Assembly: GCF_003987045.1 (NCBI RefSeq)
Contig: NZ_PIPZ01000003.1
Location: 248,001 to 312,000 of the forward strand
DNA from: Pseudidiomarina marina
GTDB taxonomy: Bacteria; Pseudomonadota; Gammaproteobacteria; Enterobacterales; Alteromonadaceae
Direction of reading: 5' to 3'
DNA length: 64,000 nucleotides
Part shown: positions 20,392 through 34,634 of the stretch, piece after piece
How positions within the stretch are numbered: the first letter of the stretch is position 1
Layout: each line of letters opens with the position of its first letter
Translations under genes and position numbers: made by a program
The notes under the pieces: model-generated
What the model was told of the DNA's origin: nothing
Seen by the model: only the letters and a program-made list of their open reading frames with translations
Databases searched by the model: none

Positions 20392-21066
20392 ATGAAATTT
20401 GATTATTTCTATGAGCGCGCCATGAAACGTCACGGCGGCGAGCAAGCAATTAAACAGCGCATGCCAAAGCTCGCAACCAAAGGTGATCTTGAAAACGTTT
20501 CAGATAATCAGGTGCTTGCTGAAATGACGCGCTGTGTGTTTCGCGCTGGCTTCGCCTGGCGTGTTATTGAAAATAAGTGGGCGGGGTTTGAAGCTGCTTT
20601 TGCTGGTTTTTTACCATTATATTGGCAGCAAGTGCCGCCAGAACGCCTTGATGAGCTGGCGCGTGACGAACGTATTGTGCGCAATTTGCAAAAAATCGCG
20701 ACGGTTCCAGTCAATGCTCGCATGATTGTTGAAGTGGCTGAGCAACATGGTAGTTTCGGTAAGTTTTTAGCGCAGTGGCCATCAGCAGAGCAGGCTGAGT
20801 TACTTCGATTCTTTAAACAGCATGGCGCTCGGTTAGGTGGCACGGCGGCACAGCACGTACTACGGCGCCTTGGTTGGGATGGCTATCTATTAACCCCAGA
20901 TAACCTAACGGCGTTGCGTAATCACAACTTACTTGATGCGTCGCCGTATAGCCGTCGCGGCGCAAAGCAAATTCAAGATACGTTTAATCAATGGCACAGC
21001 GAGACAGGGCTGCCGTACAGCCATCTGTCTCGAATATTGTCCATGACGATTGATGTGAAAGGTTAG
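20392..21066 (+). CDS. DNA-3-methyladenine glycosylase I family protein
   Basis: A 224-residue base-excision repair glycosylase of the Tag superfamily. Recognised blocks include the start [39 protein letters not shown], and [21 protein letters not shown]. The classical Tag zinc-site Cys/His residues at the termini are not evident, so this is the divergent Tag-like branch and its substrate range is uncertain. It ends within 4 bases of the convergent gorA end. Confidence 0.8.
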   Translation: MKFDYFYERAMKRHGGEQAIKQRMPKLATKGDLENVSDNQVLAEMTRCVFRAGFAWRVIENKWAGFEAAFAGFLPLYWQQVPPERLDELARDERIVRNLQKIATVPVNARMIVEVAEQHGSFGKFLAQWPSAEQAELLRFFKQHGARLGGTAAQHVLRRLGWDGYLLTPDNLTALRNHNLLDASPYSRRGAKQIQDTFNQWHSETGLPYSHLSRILSMTIDVKG

Positions 21067-22415
21067 CGCAACGTCACAAATTCTTCGGCGCTGGTTGGAT
21101 GAAGTGCAACCGTGGCATCGAAATCGGCTTTTGTGGCGCCCATTTTCATGGCAACCGCGAAGCCTTGCAGAATTTCGTCCATCCCTTCGCCGATGCCGTG
21201 CAAACCGATTACACGCTCTTCAGGACCAACACAAACGAGTTTGAATGTGCTCAGCGCGCGATGTGGTGTTACGGCATTGTACATTGCCGCAAACTGCGAG
21301 CGATACACTTTCACGTTATCACCATGTACTTCGCGGGCCTCGGTTTCCGTTAAGCCAACAGTACCAATGGTTGGGTGACTAAACACAATTGTCGGAATTT
21401 GGCTGTAATCCATATGTGCATCAGGCATGTCTTTATTAAATAGACGCTCGGCTAACAGGCGACCTGCCTTAATCGCAACTGGTGTGAGCTGTGCCTCACC
21501 AGTAATATCGCCGACGGCATAAATGCCTTTGACGTTGGTGTTTTGGTATTTGTCGGTGCGGATAAAACCATGGGCATCGGCGGTCACACCAGCAGCCTCT
21601 AGATTAATCTTATCAGTAGCCGGTTCACGACCAATCGCCCAAACTAAGCAATCAACGCCTTCAATCAATTCACCGTTGTCACAGTGGATAGAGAGTAAAC
21701 CATCATTATTCTTTTCGACTCGTGCAACAATACAGCCGGTATGTAACGTAGGGCCATCTTGCTTGAGGCGTTCAAGCAAAGCATCGGTAATGTCGTGGTC
21801 GAAATAACGCAATGGACGATCACCGCGCACCAATAAATGCGCGTCGGAACCAAGAGCATGCAACACGCCAGCAATTTCAACAGCGATATAACCGGCGCCA
21901 ACCACTACAGCTTTGTTGGGGCGTTCAGTTAAGGCAAAGAATCCATCAGAATCAATACCATACTCTGCGCCGGGCACGTCAGGGATCATCGCTCGGCCAC
22001 CAACCGCGATGGTAATGTGGTCTGCGGTAATGTGCTCACCATTTACTTCAACGGTGCGTGAATCCACAAAGCGCGCAAAGCCTTCGATATAATCAACGCC
22101 ATTGCTTTCAAAACCCCGTTTGTAGCCGCCATGAATACGCTCAATGTAGGCTTCGCGATTTTTGACTAAGGTACTCCAATCGAAACCTTTTTGTTCGATA
22201 TTAAAACCGTACGCTGAACTGTATTTGATGGCCTCGGCTATGTGTGCGCCATACCACATGACTTTTTTCGGAACACAGCCGACGTTGACACAGGTTCCGC
22301 CAACTGCTTTAGCTTCGATAACGGCTGCTTTAGCACCACGAATTGCTGCTCGGTTAGCTGATGCAATGCCGCCGCTACCGGCGCCAATGGCAAGATAATC
22401 ATAATGTCGGGTCAT
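21063..22415 (-). CDS. gorA: Glutathione-disulfide reductase
   Basis: It reduces oxidised glutathione with NADPH to maintain the thiol pool. The 450-residue flavoprotein has the FAD-binding [14 protein letters not shown] and the redox-active disulfide [13 protein letters not shown]. It also has the NADP-binding [21 protein letters not shown], the second FAD block [10 protein letters not shown], and the interface His in [14 protein letters not shown]. All expected catalytic residues are present. Confidence 0.95.
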   Translation of the reverse strand: MTRHYDYLAIGAGSGGIASANRAAIRGAKAAVIEAKAVGGTCVNVGCVPKKVMWYGAHIAEAIKYSSAYGFNIEQKGFDWSTLVKNREAYIERIHGGYKRGFESNGVDYIEGFARFVDSRTVEVNGEHITADHITIAVGGRAMIPDVPGAEYGIDSDGFFALTERPNKAVVVGAGYIAVEIAGVLHALGSDAHLLVRGDRPLRYFDHDITDALLERLKQDGPTLHTGCIVARVEKNNDGLLSIHCDNGELIEGVDCLVWAIGREPATDKINLEAAGVTADAHGFIRTDKYQNTNVKGIYAVGDITGEAQLTPVAIKAGRLLAERLFNKDMPDAHMDYSQIPTIVFSHPTIGTVGLTETEAREVHGDNVKVYRSQFAAMYNAVTPHRALSTFKLVCVGPEERVIGLHGIGEGMDEILQGFAVAMKMGATKADFDATVALHPTSAEEFVTLR

Positions 22416-22529
22416 GTGCTCAACTCCTGTGACATGCTAGAGTAATGGTTCATAATGTGAATCAGGCTATGATCGCCGAAAAAGACAGCGGGTGCAATGC
22501 AACAGCCCGCCAATGAACAGAATTAACCA

Positions 22530-23252
22530 ATGAAAAAATCGATGAGCCTTATCTACCAAATCAATCGCAGCAAGAAACGGCGCAACTTAGCCCTAAAAGT
22601 TGCCCAAGGAAAATTGGAAGTGCAGGCTCCTTGGCATATGTCAGAGGCGACCATTGCCGACTTTGTGCAACAGAAGCACGAATGGATTTCAAAGCATTTA
22701 AATCGTCAGCAAAAGCGGCTTGCAAGCTTAACGCCGCGTGAATGGCAGTCGGGTGAACGTTTGCGCTGGCTGGGGCAACCGTTAAAACTCAAAGTAGCGG
22801 TTGCAACGCGCAAAACAGCACAACGCTACGGCAGCGAATTATTTGTAACCACCACGGCACGCAGTAATCGTGATCATGAACCGAAGCGCACGATCATTGA
22901 TTGGTACAAAATTGAGGCCAGAGCGTGGCTCGATGCTTTTTTCGATTCGTGGCCGCAAACTCACGAGTTAACTCCCGCCGGCTGGTCAGTGGGTGACTTC
23001 ACCAGTAAATGGGGTCATTGCACGCGTAAACGCGAACTGCGTTTCACCTGGAAGTTATGGCTGGCGCCAGAATGGGTTGTACGCAACGTGGTGATTCATG
23101 AATTGTGCCATTTGCGCGAGTTCAACCACAGTAAAGCATTTTGGCAATTGGTGGCGACGCATTCGCCGGATTATGAAGAGGCTGAACAGTGGTTGCGTCA
23201 GCACGGCGTAACCGTGCTGAACAACCAGTATTTAGATTACAGTGATGATTAA
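22530..23252 (+). CDS. YgjP-like (M48/WLM-type) metallopeptidase
   Basis: A 240-residue protein of the YgjP family of zinc metallopeptidases. The HExxH site is VIHELCHLREFNHSKAFW, with a third ligand likely in the downstream FNHS/H region, and the upstream block FTSKWGHCTRKRELRFTWKL is characteristic. Target unknown. The start could be Met1 or the internal Met5 (SLIYQINRSKKR). Its end overlaps the convergent S9 peptidase gene by 4 bases. Confidence 0.82.
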   Translation: MKKSMSLIYQINRSKKRRNLALKVAQGKLEVQAPWHMSEATIADFVQQKHEWISKHLNRQQKRLASLTPREWQSGERLRWLGQPLKLKVAVATRKTAQRYGSELFVTTTARSNRDHEPKRTIIDWYKIEARAWLDAFFDSWPQTHELTPAGWSVGDFTSKWGHCTRKRELRFTWKLWLAPEWVVRNVVIHELCHLREFNHSKAFWQLVATHSPDYEEAEQWLRQHGVTVLNNQYLDYSDD

Positions 23253-25543
23253 GGTGCACTCACTGGTAAATTCTCTTTCAAAAATTCGACCATCATGGTG
23301 CGTAAATGTTGCGTGGTGCCTTTGCCTTCGCTAATCCCGTGGGTACGATTTGGGTAGGCAAAATAGTCGAATTGCTTACCATGCTTTATCAATTCATTGA
23401 CTAAGCGCTCGGAACCTTGAAAGTGAACATTGTCATCGCCGGTGCCATGCACCAATAACAAATCACCTTGTAGGTTTGCCGCGTGAGTAATTGCTGACGT
23501 TTCGCGATAACGGTCTGCCGACTCGGGCAACAAGCCTGAATAGCGTTCTTGATAAATCGTATCGTAAAGGGTGAGATCAGGTACTGGCGCTAATGCCATC
23601 CCGACATGGTAGGCTTCTGGGTAGCGGAACAATGCGTTCAAGGTTTGTGAACCGCCACCACTGTGTCCCCAAATGCCCACGCGATCGCCATCAATGAAAT
23701 CCCAGCGCTTTAACATGGCTTGGAGTGCATCGTGCTGATCACGAACGGTAATGTCACCCAGATTTTTATAAATTGAACGGCGCCATTCAAAACCGCGCGG
23801 CGAACGGGTCCCGCGGTTATCGACCGAAGCAACAATGTAGCCTTGCTGAGTTAAGTAGGTATGGAATAAAAAGCGCTCACCGCCCCAACTATTTGCAACG
23901 GTTTGTCCCCAAGGTTCACCGTATACATAGAACACGATTGGATATTTTTTGCTGGCATCGAAGTCAGCCGGCTTCATCAAAAAGCCATCGAGCTTTAAGC
24001 CGTCTTGCGCTTCCACTTGAAAGAACTCAAACATGCCGCGTTTCAATTGATCAAACGCATCTTGCGCATTCTGGTTATCCTTGATGACACGAATACGGCG
24101 ATGGTCGGGCAGTGAAATCATGTCGACCACAGGCATGTTATCAACGTCTGAATAGGTGTGTACTGCGTACTTGGCATCAGCTGAGAGCTGATAGCTATGG
24201 GTACCTGGTTGATCTGGCGTTAACCGCTCTAGTTTACCGCTACCATCAAGGCTCGCACGGAACAAATAGCGCTCTAATGGTGTTTCCGGCGATGCAATAA
24301 AGTAAACCCAACCGTCGTCTTCATTAATTTGAAGTACTTCAATGACGTCCCAGTTACCACGGGTAATTGTACTCAAGCGCCCTGTATCTCGCTGTACGAC
24401 ATAGATATGACGAAAACCACTGCGCTCACTTAACCAGGTGAATGATTTACCGCCGTCAATAAACTGTAAGTCATCAACGTACTCAGCCCAGCTCTCAGTC
24501 ACTTCTTGCAATAACTCGCGCACCGCACCAGAGCGTGCATTGGCTAGGTAGGCTTTATTGACTGCTTGCGAGCGAGTCAGTTGCTGAATTAGCAATTGTG
24601 AGCTATTACCGGCCCACTGCATCCGCACTAAATAATTTTGACGAGGATCGCCCGGCACTTTCATCCAAGTCGTATCGCCGCCATTTGCCGGCATCACGCC
24701 AATGCGCATGGCTGCGTTGGTTTCACCAACTTTCGGATATGGAAATTGTTTGAGCGTTGGATACAACGAATCGGTGTTATTGATCATGGTAAACAACGGC
24801 GTTCCTTCGGTATCCAACTGCCAATACGCAATTGAACGGCCGTCAGGGCTCCAGCGGAAACCATCACGTAAGAAAAATTCTTCTTCGTTGACCCAATCGA
24901 AGGTGCCGTTAACAATGGTTTCGTCACCGTCTTTGGTCAACTGGGTAATTTTCTTTGAGTTCAAGTCTTCAACATAGATGTTGTTTTTCATCACGTAAGC
25001 AACACGGGTTGCTTGTGGGTCAAACTTTGCAAATTGCAGTGTTGACGGTTCAGCCTTGCCGCCAAGCTTTTGAAGGCGTTTGGTCGATAGGTTGTAAACC
25101 CAATAATCACCAAGGGTGTGAGTGCGCCATGAGCGTTTGGTGTTGGTGAAAATTAATAATTTCTTGCCGTCTTCAGACCAACTGTAGTCGGCAACGTTTA
25201 ACGGTTCTTCAGTTGCGCTAGGGCGCAAGTTATCCGCCTCTACAAGCACCGTGCGTTGTTGTGTTTCAGGATGATATCTGACGAGATCTTGACCACCATT
25301 TTCGGCCGTTTCAAGCACGGTATAACCACTACCATTTGCAAGCCAACGCGTTGGGCCAACGCCTCGTGCATTGAACTTACCTTCACCGTATAATTGGTCG
25401 AATTGTAACGTTTCAGTACCTTGCGATGATGATGCGGTGCTCGTATCACTCATGCTTGGTAACGAACTACAACCAGAGATAAAAATCACCGCAGTCACTG
25501 CAGTGAAAGTTTGGCGTAGCCAATAGGATGTATTTTGTGTCAT
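23249..25543 (-). CDS. S9 family (dipeptidyl-peptidase IV-like) lipoprotein peptidase
   Basis: A 764-residue serine peptidase. The signal peptide ends in a lipobox (FISGC) so the protein should be envelope-anchored. Residues about 40-480 form the DPP-IV beta-propeller, with DWVNEEEFFLRDGFRWSPDG typical of the DPP4 N-terminal domain. The alpha/beta-hydrolase domain has the nucleophile elbow GIWGHSGGGS, the Asp in HGTGDDNVHFQ, and the His in YPNRTHGISEG. It probably removes X-Pro or X-Ala dipeptides during peptide scavenging, with the oligopeptidase encoded divergently next door. Confidence 0.9.
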   Translation of the reverse strand: MTQNTSYWLRQTFTAVTAVIFISGCSSLPSMSDTSTASSSQGTETLQFDQLYGEGKFNARGVGPTRWLANGSGYTVLETAENGGQDLVRYHPETQQRTVLVEADNLRPSATEEPLNVADYSWSEDGKKLLIFTNTKRSWRTHTLGDYWVYNLSTKRLQKLGGKAEPSTLQFAKFDPQATRVAYVMKNNIYVEDLNSKKITQLTKDGDETIVNGTFDWVNEEEFFLRDGFRWSPDGRSIAYWQLDTEGTPLFTMINNTDSLYPTLKQFPYPKVGETNAAMRIGVMPANGGDTTWMKVPGDPRQNYLVRMQWAGNSSQLLIQQLTRSQAVNKAYLANARSGAVRELLQEVTESWAEYVDDLQFIDGGKSFTWLSERSGFRHIYVVQRDTGRLSTITRGNWDVIEVLQINEDDGWVYFIASPETPLERYLFRASLDGSGKLERLTPDQPGTHSYQLSADAKYAVHTYSDVDNMPVVDMISLPDHRRIRVIKDNQNAQDAFDQLKRGMFEFFQVEAQDGLKLDGFLMKPADFDASKKYPIVFYVYGEPWGQTVANSWGGERFLFHTYLTQQGYIVASVDNRGTRSPRGFEWRRSIYKNLGDITVRDQHDALQAMLKRWDFIDGDRVGIWGHSGGGSQTLNALFRYPEAYHVGMALAPVPDLTLYDTIYQERYSGLLPESADRYRETSAITHAANLQGDLLLVHGTGDDNVHFQGSERLVNELIKHGKQFDYFAYPNRTHGISEGKGTTQHLRTMMVEFLKENLPVSAP

Positions 25544-25664
25544 TGTAATTCCCTGTTGTTGCGTGCTGACCTTGATATTAGCCCGAGCACCCCATATCTA
25601 ACTTTTAGAAAATCGGTAAAAGATCAGTACAAAAGTATTCACGCATTATTCAAGAGGAAGTTCC

Positions 25665-27722
25665 ATGAGTCAAAACCCTTTGCTCAGCGATTACCATTTA
25701 CCGCCATTCGAAGCGATTCAACCTGAGCACATTGTGCCAGCAATTGAGCAACGCATTCGTGATTGTAAGGCAACCATCGCTGCGGTTATTGAGAAAGGGG
25801 ACTTCACTTGGGATGGCCTCGTTGAACCCCTTGAGCAAGTTGATGACTTGTTAGAGCGCAGCTGGTCACCCGTATCACATCTCAATGCTGTGGTGAGCTC
25901 AAAGGAATTGCGCGAAGCGCATGACCAATGTCTGCCGTTATTATCTGAATATGGCACTTTCGTGGGCCAGCATGAAGGGCTGTATCTTGCCTTTAAATGG
26001 CTAAAAGAGAGCAAGGGGTTCAATCAGCTGACCGAAGCGCAGCGTAAAGTCATTACCGATACGTTACGAGACTTTGAACTTTCCGGTATTGCCCTGCCGG
26101 CAGAGCAGAAAAAACGTTATGCAGAAATTCAGACAAAATTGTCAGAGCTCTCGTCGCAGTTTAGTAATAATTTACTCGACGCAACCGACGGGTGGCACTA
26201 TTTAGTCACTGATGAAAGTGAGCTAGCAGGATTGCCAGAGAGTGCCATTGCCGCCGCTAAAGCCGCAGCCGAAGAGAATGAGCAAAAAGGGTGGCGCTTT
26301 GGGTTAGATTTTCCAAGCTATTTGCCGGTGATGACTTATGCCGATAATAGTGAATTGCGGCGCACCTTGTATGAAGCGTTTACCACACGCGCCTCGGATC
26401 AAGGACCACAAGCAGGGCAATTTGATAACTCGCAGATTATGGCCGAAACATTGGCACTGCGTCATGAATTGGCCGTTTTACTCGGTTTTGAAAACTATGC
26501 AGAACTATCATTGGCGACGAAAATGGCCGAATCAACCACGCAGGTAGAACAGTTCTTACAAGACTTAGCACAGCGTTCGTTGCCTCAGGCGCGCGCGGAT
26601 TATCAAGAAGTACTCGATTTTGCCCGTGAACACTATGGCGTGAATGAATTGAATGCTTGGGATGTTGCTTATTATAGCGAGAAGTTGAAACAGCAACGCT
26701 ACGCCATTTCTGATGAGCAATTACGCCCGTACTTCCCTGAGAATCAAGTTGTTAAAGGCTTGTTTAACGTTGTACAAACGCTATTTGGGATTCACATTGA
26801 GGAGCAAGACAGCGTTGCTTCTTGGCACCCGAATGTACGCTATTTTGTAATTACCGATAACAACGGTGACGTACGTGGTAGTTTCTTTTTAGATTTATAC
26901 GCTCGATCAGGTAAGCGTGGTGGCGCATGGATGGCCGAGTGTGCGGTGCGACGGATTACCGCAAATCATGCGTTGCAGTTACCCGTTGCTTATCTCACCT
27001 GTAACTTTAATAAGCCGGTCGGTGATAAACCGGCGTTATTTACCCATGACGAAGTGCTCACGTTATTCCATGAATTCGGTCATGGCTTGCACCATATGTT
27101 GACCAAAGTTGACGTAGCTGGAGTGTCAGGAATCAATGGTGTGGCTTGGGATGCAGTTGAATTACCGTCACAGTTTTTAGAGAACTGGTGTTGGGAGCCA
27201 GAAGCTTTGGCGATGATTTCGGGTCACTATGAAACCGGTGAGCCATTGCCACAAGAATTATTAGATAACATGCTAGCGGCACGAAACTTTCAGTCGGCGA
27301 TGCAAATGGCGCGGCAGTTAGAGTTTAGCCTGTTCGATTTACGCATTCATCGCGACTACAAGCCAGAGCACGGGGATACCATTCAATCGACGTTGGATGC
27401 CGTGCGTGATGAAGTTGCTGTGCGCAAACCACCGGCTTACAATCGCTTCCAACACAGCTTTGGACATATTTTCGCCGGTGGCTATGCCGCTGGTTACTAC
27501 AGCTATAAGTGGGCAGAAGTATTATCCGCCGATGCTTTTTCACGATTTGAAGAAGAAGGCATTTTCAATCGCGAAACTGGGCAGGATTTTTTACGTGCCA
27601 TTTTAGAACGAGGTGGTTCGCGTGAAGCAATGGTGTTGTTCAAAGAGTTTCGTGGTCGTGAGCCGCAAGTTGATGCGTTGCTTCGCCACTCGGGCATTAC
27701 GAGTTTGGAACAACCCAGCTAA
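25665..27722 (+). CDS. prlC: Oligopeptidase A
   Basis: A cytosolic M3-family zinc endopeptidase that degrades short peptides, including cleaved signal peptides. The 685 residues match the family. The active site is LFHEFGHGLHHML with the downstream Glu in NGVAWDAVELPSQFLENW. GAGGAAG precedes ATG 25665. Its 3' end overlaps a convergent DUF2970 gene by 26 bases. It is divergent from the S9 peptidase, so two peptide-degrading enzymes share a promoter region. Confidence 0.95.
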   Translation: MSQNPLLSDYHLPPFEAIQPEHIVPAIEQRIRDCKATIAAVIEKGDFTWDGLVEPLEQVDDLLERSWSPVSHLNAVVSSKELREAHDQCLPLLSEYGTFVGQHEGLYLAFKWLKESKGFNQLTEAQRKVITDTLRDFELSGIALPAEQKKRYAEIQTKLSELSSQFSNNLLDATDGWHYLVTDESELAGLPESAIAAAKAAAEENEQKGWRFGLDFPSYLPVMTYADNSELRRTLYEAFTTRASDQGPQAGQFDNSQIMAETLALRHELAVLLGFENYAELSLATKMAESTTQVEQFLQDLAQRSLPQARADYQEVLDFAREHYGVNELNAWDVAYYSEKLKQQRYAISDEQLRPYFPENQVVKGLFNVVQTLFGIHIEEQDSVASWHPNVRYFVITDNNGDVRGSFFLDLYARSGKRGGAWMAECAVRRITANHALQLPVAYLTCNFNKPVGDKPALFTHDEVLTLFHEFGHGLHHMLTKVDVAGVSGINGVAWDAVELPSQFLENWCWEPEALAMISGHYETGEPLPQELLDNMLAARNFQSAMQMARQLEFSLFDLRIHRDYKPEHGDTIQSTLDAVRDEVAVRKPPAYNRFQHSFGHIFAGGYAAGYYSYKWAEVLSADAFSRFEEEGIFNRETGQDFLRAILERGGSREAMVLFKEFRGREPQVDALLRHSGITSLEQPS

Positions 27723-27933
27723 CCACAAGTACGAGTGTTAGCACAAACAAGATGACAAATACGGCACCGACCGCGACGTAAATCACTGGATTACCGTGAT
27801 TGAAATCGCGCTGTCGGTTCTTGTCAGACTGAACGCCAAACAACGCAGCTAGTACGCTGATGATAATGTCTAAAACGGAAGGTTTGTTCGGCTGTTCGGT
27901 ATTTGTTTTGGCTCTTGTCTTAACGAAAGACAT
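27697..27933 (-). CDS. DUF2970 family small membrane protein
   Basis: A 78-residue protein with the DUF2970 pattern: PSVLDIIISVLAALFGVQSDKNRQRDF followed by a single membrane helix (VIYVAVGAVFVILFVLTLVLVVSWV). Function unknown. It lies 7 bases after the neighbouring small secreted-protein gene and overlaps the prlC end on the opposite strand. Confidence 0.8.
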   Translation of the reverse strand: MSFVKTRAKTNTEQPNKPSVLDIIISVLAALFGVQSDKNRQRDFNHGNPVIYVAVGAVFVILFVLTLVLVVSWVVPNS

Positions 27934-27939
27934 TGCAGC

Positions 27940-28242
27940 TTAACCACTGATTGGACGGTTGTAATCACGCTTGCTCGATTCTGACGAACCAAACAGTAAT
28001 TCGAATAAATCTAAGAAATGAAACTGAGTTGAACGGCTTTTACCACTAAACCAACTACCCCATGTCACATTTTGCTGTTGTGCTTGGCAAACTTGTTGAG
28101 CATTTGGTTGTTCGCTATTTTGCATCAGCGCCTGACACTCTTCGAGCGACTTGCTGGTCTGTGTATGCCACGCAGAAGCCCCCATTGCGCTAGTGAGCAC
28201 AATGCTTGTAGCCACTATGACTGACATCGCTGACAGTTTCAT
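27940..28242 (-). CDS. Small exported protein, unknown
   Basis: A 100-residue protein with a clear signal peptide (VIVATSIVLTSAMGASA) and a mature part rich in Gln and Ser with two cysteines (LEECQALM, QQVCQAQQ) that could form one disulfide. A ribosome site (GGAGG) precedes it. It probably forms an operon with the DUF2970 gene 7 bases downstream. No family recognised. Confidence 0.6.
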   Translation of the reverse strand: MKLSAMSVIVATSIVLTSAMGASAWHTQTSKSLEECQALMQNSEQPNAQQVCQAQQQNVTWGSWFSGKSRSTQFHFLDLFELLFGSSESSKRDYNRPISG

Positions 28243-28319
28243 GGGAACCTCCGGTTAATAAATGAACTCATAAAATAGCAGGAAAAAGGCGCTACTGCCA
28301 AGCTAATTCGCGTATTTTT

Positions 28320-28352
28320 TTGACTGCTAAGCGCACTAACCTTTGGTACACT
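28320..28352 (+). promoter_or_regulatory. Possible promoter of the rpe-trpS-pabA unit
   Basis: An extended -10 element, TGG then TACACT (28347-28352), with a TTGACT at 28320-28325. The spacing of 21 bases is longer than ideal, so the extended -10 probably dominates. It lies about 30 bases upstream of the rpe start. Confidence 0.35.
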
Positions 28353-28381
28353 ATGGCGACTTTTTAACAGGTGAGGTGCCT

Positions 28382-29056
28382 ATGCGCGACTTTCTAATCG
28401 CACCATCGATATTATCAGCAGATTTTGCTCGGCTTGGCGAAGAGGTTGAGAACGTTCTTGCGGCCGGCGCAGACGTTGTGCATTTCGATGTCATGGATAA
28501 CCATTTCGTGCCCAATTTAACCATTGGCCCGATGGTGTGCAAAGCGTTGCGTGACTATGGTATTACCGCACCGATTGATGTGCATTTGATGGTTCAGCCG
28601 GTTGACAGAATGATTGATGATTTCGCTGCTGCTGGCGCCTCAATTATTACCTTTCATCCAGAAGCATCAACACATATCGATCGCTCTTTACAGCAAATCA
28701 AAGCGGCGGGCTGCCAAGCTGGGTTAGTGTTTAATCCAGCCACGCCACTTCATTACCTCGACTATGTTCTGGATAAAGTTGACGTCATTTTGTTGATGTC
28801 AGTGAACCCCGGTTTTGGCGGCCAAGCCTTTATCCCAGCCACGTTAGATAAATTGCGTCAGGCGCGACAAATTATTGATGCCAGTGGTCGCGATATCCGT
28901 CTTGAAATTGATGGCGGCGTGAAAGTTGATAACATCGCTGAAATTGCTGCCGCTGGCGCCGATATGTTCGTTGCTGGTTCAGCCATTTTCAATCAACCTG
29001 ATTATGCGCAAGTGATTGACGAAATGCGTCAACAGCTTGCAACAATAGTTAAATAA
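28382..29056 (+). CDS. rpe: Ribulose-phosphate 3-epimerase
   Basis: It interconverts ribulose-5-phosphate and xylulose-5-phosphate in the pentose phosphate pathway. The protein is 224 residues from ATG 28382, the start chosen because AGGTGAGG precedes it and [14 protein letters not shown] is the family N-terminus. An upstream in-frame start at 28343 would add 13 residues. Metal and substrate residues lie in [33 protein letters not shown] and [11 protein letters not shown]. It leads a tight run rpe-trpS-pabA with short gaps. Confidence 0.96.
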   Translation: MRDFLIAPSILSADFARLGEEVENVLAAGADVVHFDVMDNHFVPNLTIGPMVCKALRDYGITAPIDVHLMVQPVDRMIDDFAAAGASIITFHPEASTHIDRSLQQIKAAGCQAGLVFNPATPLHYLDYVLDKVDVILLMSVNPGFGGQAFIPATLDKLRQARQIIDASGRDIRLEIDGGVKVDNIAEIAAAGADMFVAGSAIFNQPDYAQVIDEMRQQLATIVK

Positions 29057-29071
29057 CGGAACATACAGAAT

Positions 29072-30076
29072 ATGAGTAAACCCATTGTACTTAGCGGCTG
29101 TCAGCCATCTGGACAACTTTCAATTGGTAATTACATTGGCGCGCTGCGTCAGTGGGTAAAAATGCAAGACACTCATGACTGCCGCTTTATGTTGGTTGAT
29201 TTACACGCAATTACGGTTCGCCAAGAACCCGAAAAACTACGAGAAGCAACCTTAGATGGGCTGGCTTTATACATGGCATGCGGCCTTGATCCAGAGAAAA
29301 GCGTCATTTTTGTTCAGTCGCATGTGCCGGAACATGCGCAATTGGCATGGGTTCTCAACTGCTATACCCAAATGGGTGAGTTGAATCGCATGACGCAATT
29401 CAAAGACAAATCGGATCGTCACGCCAATAATATAAATGCAGGCTTGTATACCTACCCTGCACTCATGGCTGCTGATATTTTATTGTATCAAGCCAATGAA
29501 GTGCCAGTCGGTAATGATCAGAAGCAACATCTTGAACTCGCTCGTGATGTCGCTACGCGTTTTAATAACCTTTATGGCGAGGTGTTTACGATACCTGACC
29601 CATTTATTCCGGAAGTTGGCGCTCGAATTATGAGCTTGCAAGACCCAACCAAGAAAATGTCGAAATCGGACGATAATCCGAATAACTTTATTGGGTTGTT
29701 AGAAGATCCGAAAAAAATTACTAAGAAGCTAAAGCGTGCCGTAACGGATTCAGATGAGCAGGCGCGTATTTACTTTGATACCGAAGAAAAGCCGGGCGTA
29801 TCGAATTTATTATCCATCTTGTCGGCAGCAACCGGTCGTTCAATTGCTGATCTGGTGCCAGAGTACGAAGACAAAATGTATGGTCACTTGAAAGGTGATA
29901 CAGCGGAAGCTGTTGTTGCTATGCTGGAGCCAATTCAACAGCGCTACAACGAATTGCGCCATGACCGCGCTTATCTGGATCACGTGATGGCAAAAGGTGC
30001 CGAAGCGGCAAGCGCGCATGCAGCGCAAACGCTGCGTCAAGTGTATGACGTGATTGGGTTTGTACCGCGGCCATAA
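29072..30076 (+). CDS. trpS: Tryptophanyl-tRNA synthetase
   Basis: It charges tRNA-Trp. The 334-residue class I synthetase has the HIGH-like motif as [11 protein letters not shown] and the KMSKS loop as [26 protein letters not shown] and [18 protein letters not shown] are typical of bacterial TrpRS. It lies 15 bases after rpe and is followed after 3 bases by the amidotransferase gene. Confidence 0.97.
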   Translation: MSKPIVLSGCQPSGQLSIGNYIGALRQWVKMQDTHDCRFMLVDLHAITVRQEPEKLREATLDGLALYMACGLDPEKSVIFVQSHVPEHAQLAWVLNCYTQMGELNRMTQFKDKSDRHANNINAGLYTYPALMAADILLYQANEVPVGNDQKQHLELARDVATRFNNLYGEVFTIPDPFIPEVGARIMSLQDPTKKMSKSDDNPNNFIGLLEDPKKITKKLKRAVTDSDEQARIYFDTEEKPGVSNLLSILSAATGRSIADLVPEYEDKMYGHLKGDTAEAVVAMLEPIQQRYNELRHDRAYLDHVMAKGAEAASAHAAQTLRQVYDVIGFVPRP

Positions 30077-30079
30077 CTT

Positions 30080-30667
30080 ATGCTGTTAATGATCGATAAC
30101 TATGACTCGTTCACGCACAATGTGGTTCGCTATTTGCGTGAATTAAATGCCGACGTCAAAGTTGTTCGTAATGATCAAATTAGCCTTGCAGAGATAAACC
30201 AGTTACCGCTAGCCGGTATTGTCATATCGCCTGGGCCATGTACGCCAAATGAGGCCGGTATTTCGTTGCCAGTTATCGAACAGTTTGCGGGTCAAATTCC
30301 CTTACTGGGTGTTTGCTTAGGTCATCAAGCGATTGGACAAGTGTTTGGTGCGCAGGTCGTGCGCGCCAAACAAGTCATGCATGGGAAAACCTCCGAACTT
30401 CACCACAACAATCAGGGGTTATTTCAAGGCCTGCCGTCGCCATTTACAGTCGCGCGGTATCATTCTCTACTTCTCGACCACGACACGTTACCAGACGAAC
30501 TCATTGTGGATGCTTGGGTGAATCGAGCAAGCGGTGAACAAGAGGTGATGGGGATACGTCACGTGAGTCTGCCAGTTTGGGGCGTTCAATATCACCCAGA
30601 AGCGATCGAAACCGAACATGGGCATGCCATCTTTCAGCGATTTTTAGAGTTTTGCGACCTAATTTGA
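30080..30667 (+). CDS. pabA: Class I glutamine amidotransferase, aminodeoxychorismate/anthranilate synthase component II
   Basis: It supplies ammonia from glutamine for 4-amino-4-deoxychorismate (folate) or anthranilate (tryptophan) synthesis. The 195-residue protein has the nucleophile elbow [11 protein letters not shown] and the His-Glu pair in [13 protein letters not shown], with the N-terminus [15 protein letters not shown] of TrpG/PabA. Sequence alone does not separate PabA from TrpG. The linkage to argD echoes the pabA-argD order of enteric bacteria and favours PabA or a dual role. Confidence 0.88.
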   Translation: MLLMIDNYDSFTHNVVRYLRELNADVKVVRNDQISLAEINQLPLAGIVISPGPCTPNEAGISLPVIEQFAGQIPLLGVCLGHQAIGQVFGAQVVRAKQVMHGKTSELHHNNQGLFQGLPSPFTVARYHSLLLDHDTLPDELIVDAWVNRASGEQEVMGIRHVSLPVWGVQYHPEAIETEHGHAIFQRFLEFCDLI

Positions 30668-30709
30668 GTAAATTTAGGGCGTTAGATATTCATCCAAAAT
30701 AGGCGCTTC

Positions 30710-30723
30710 TGCATACTTATGCA
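30710..30723. promoter_or_regulatory. Possible ArgR box upstream of argD-astA-astD
   Basis: TGCATACTTATGCA is a near-perfect dyad matching the gammaproteobacterial ArgR pattern (TGMAT, four mostly A/T bases, ATKCA) with one unusual C in the centre. It sits about 155 bases upstream of argD in a 211-base intergenic region. Only one box is clear; ArgR sites often come in pairs. Confidence 0.45.
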
Positions 30724-30869
30724 AGGCGCTTGCAAATCAAGCTAAGTTACCTAAAACCCCTACTTTTTCTGTACCTCAAGCACGACAGCGATGCTTTTTT
30801 CTGCAATAATATAGCCACTTTACACGGCCTCTTTTGAAGGTCAATTTGAACCGATTTGAATAGCAATGA

Positions 30870-32093
<1,224 letters not shown>

Positions 32094-32111
32094 TTGAAGC
32101 GGAGACACGCT

Positions 32112-34609
<2,498 letters not shown>

Positions 34610-34634
34610 CCGACAATAAAGCGAGGAGTAATAA

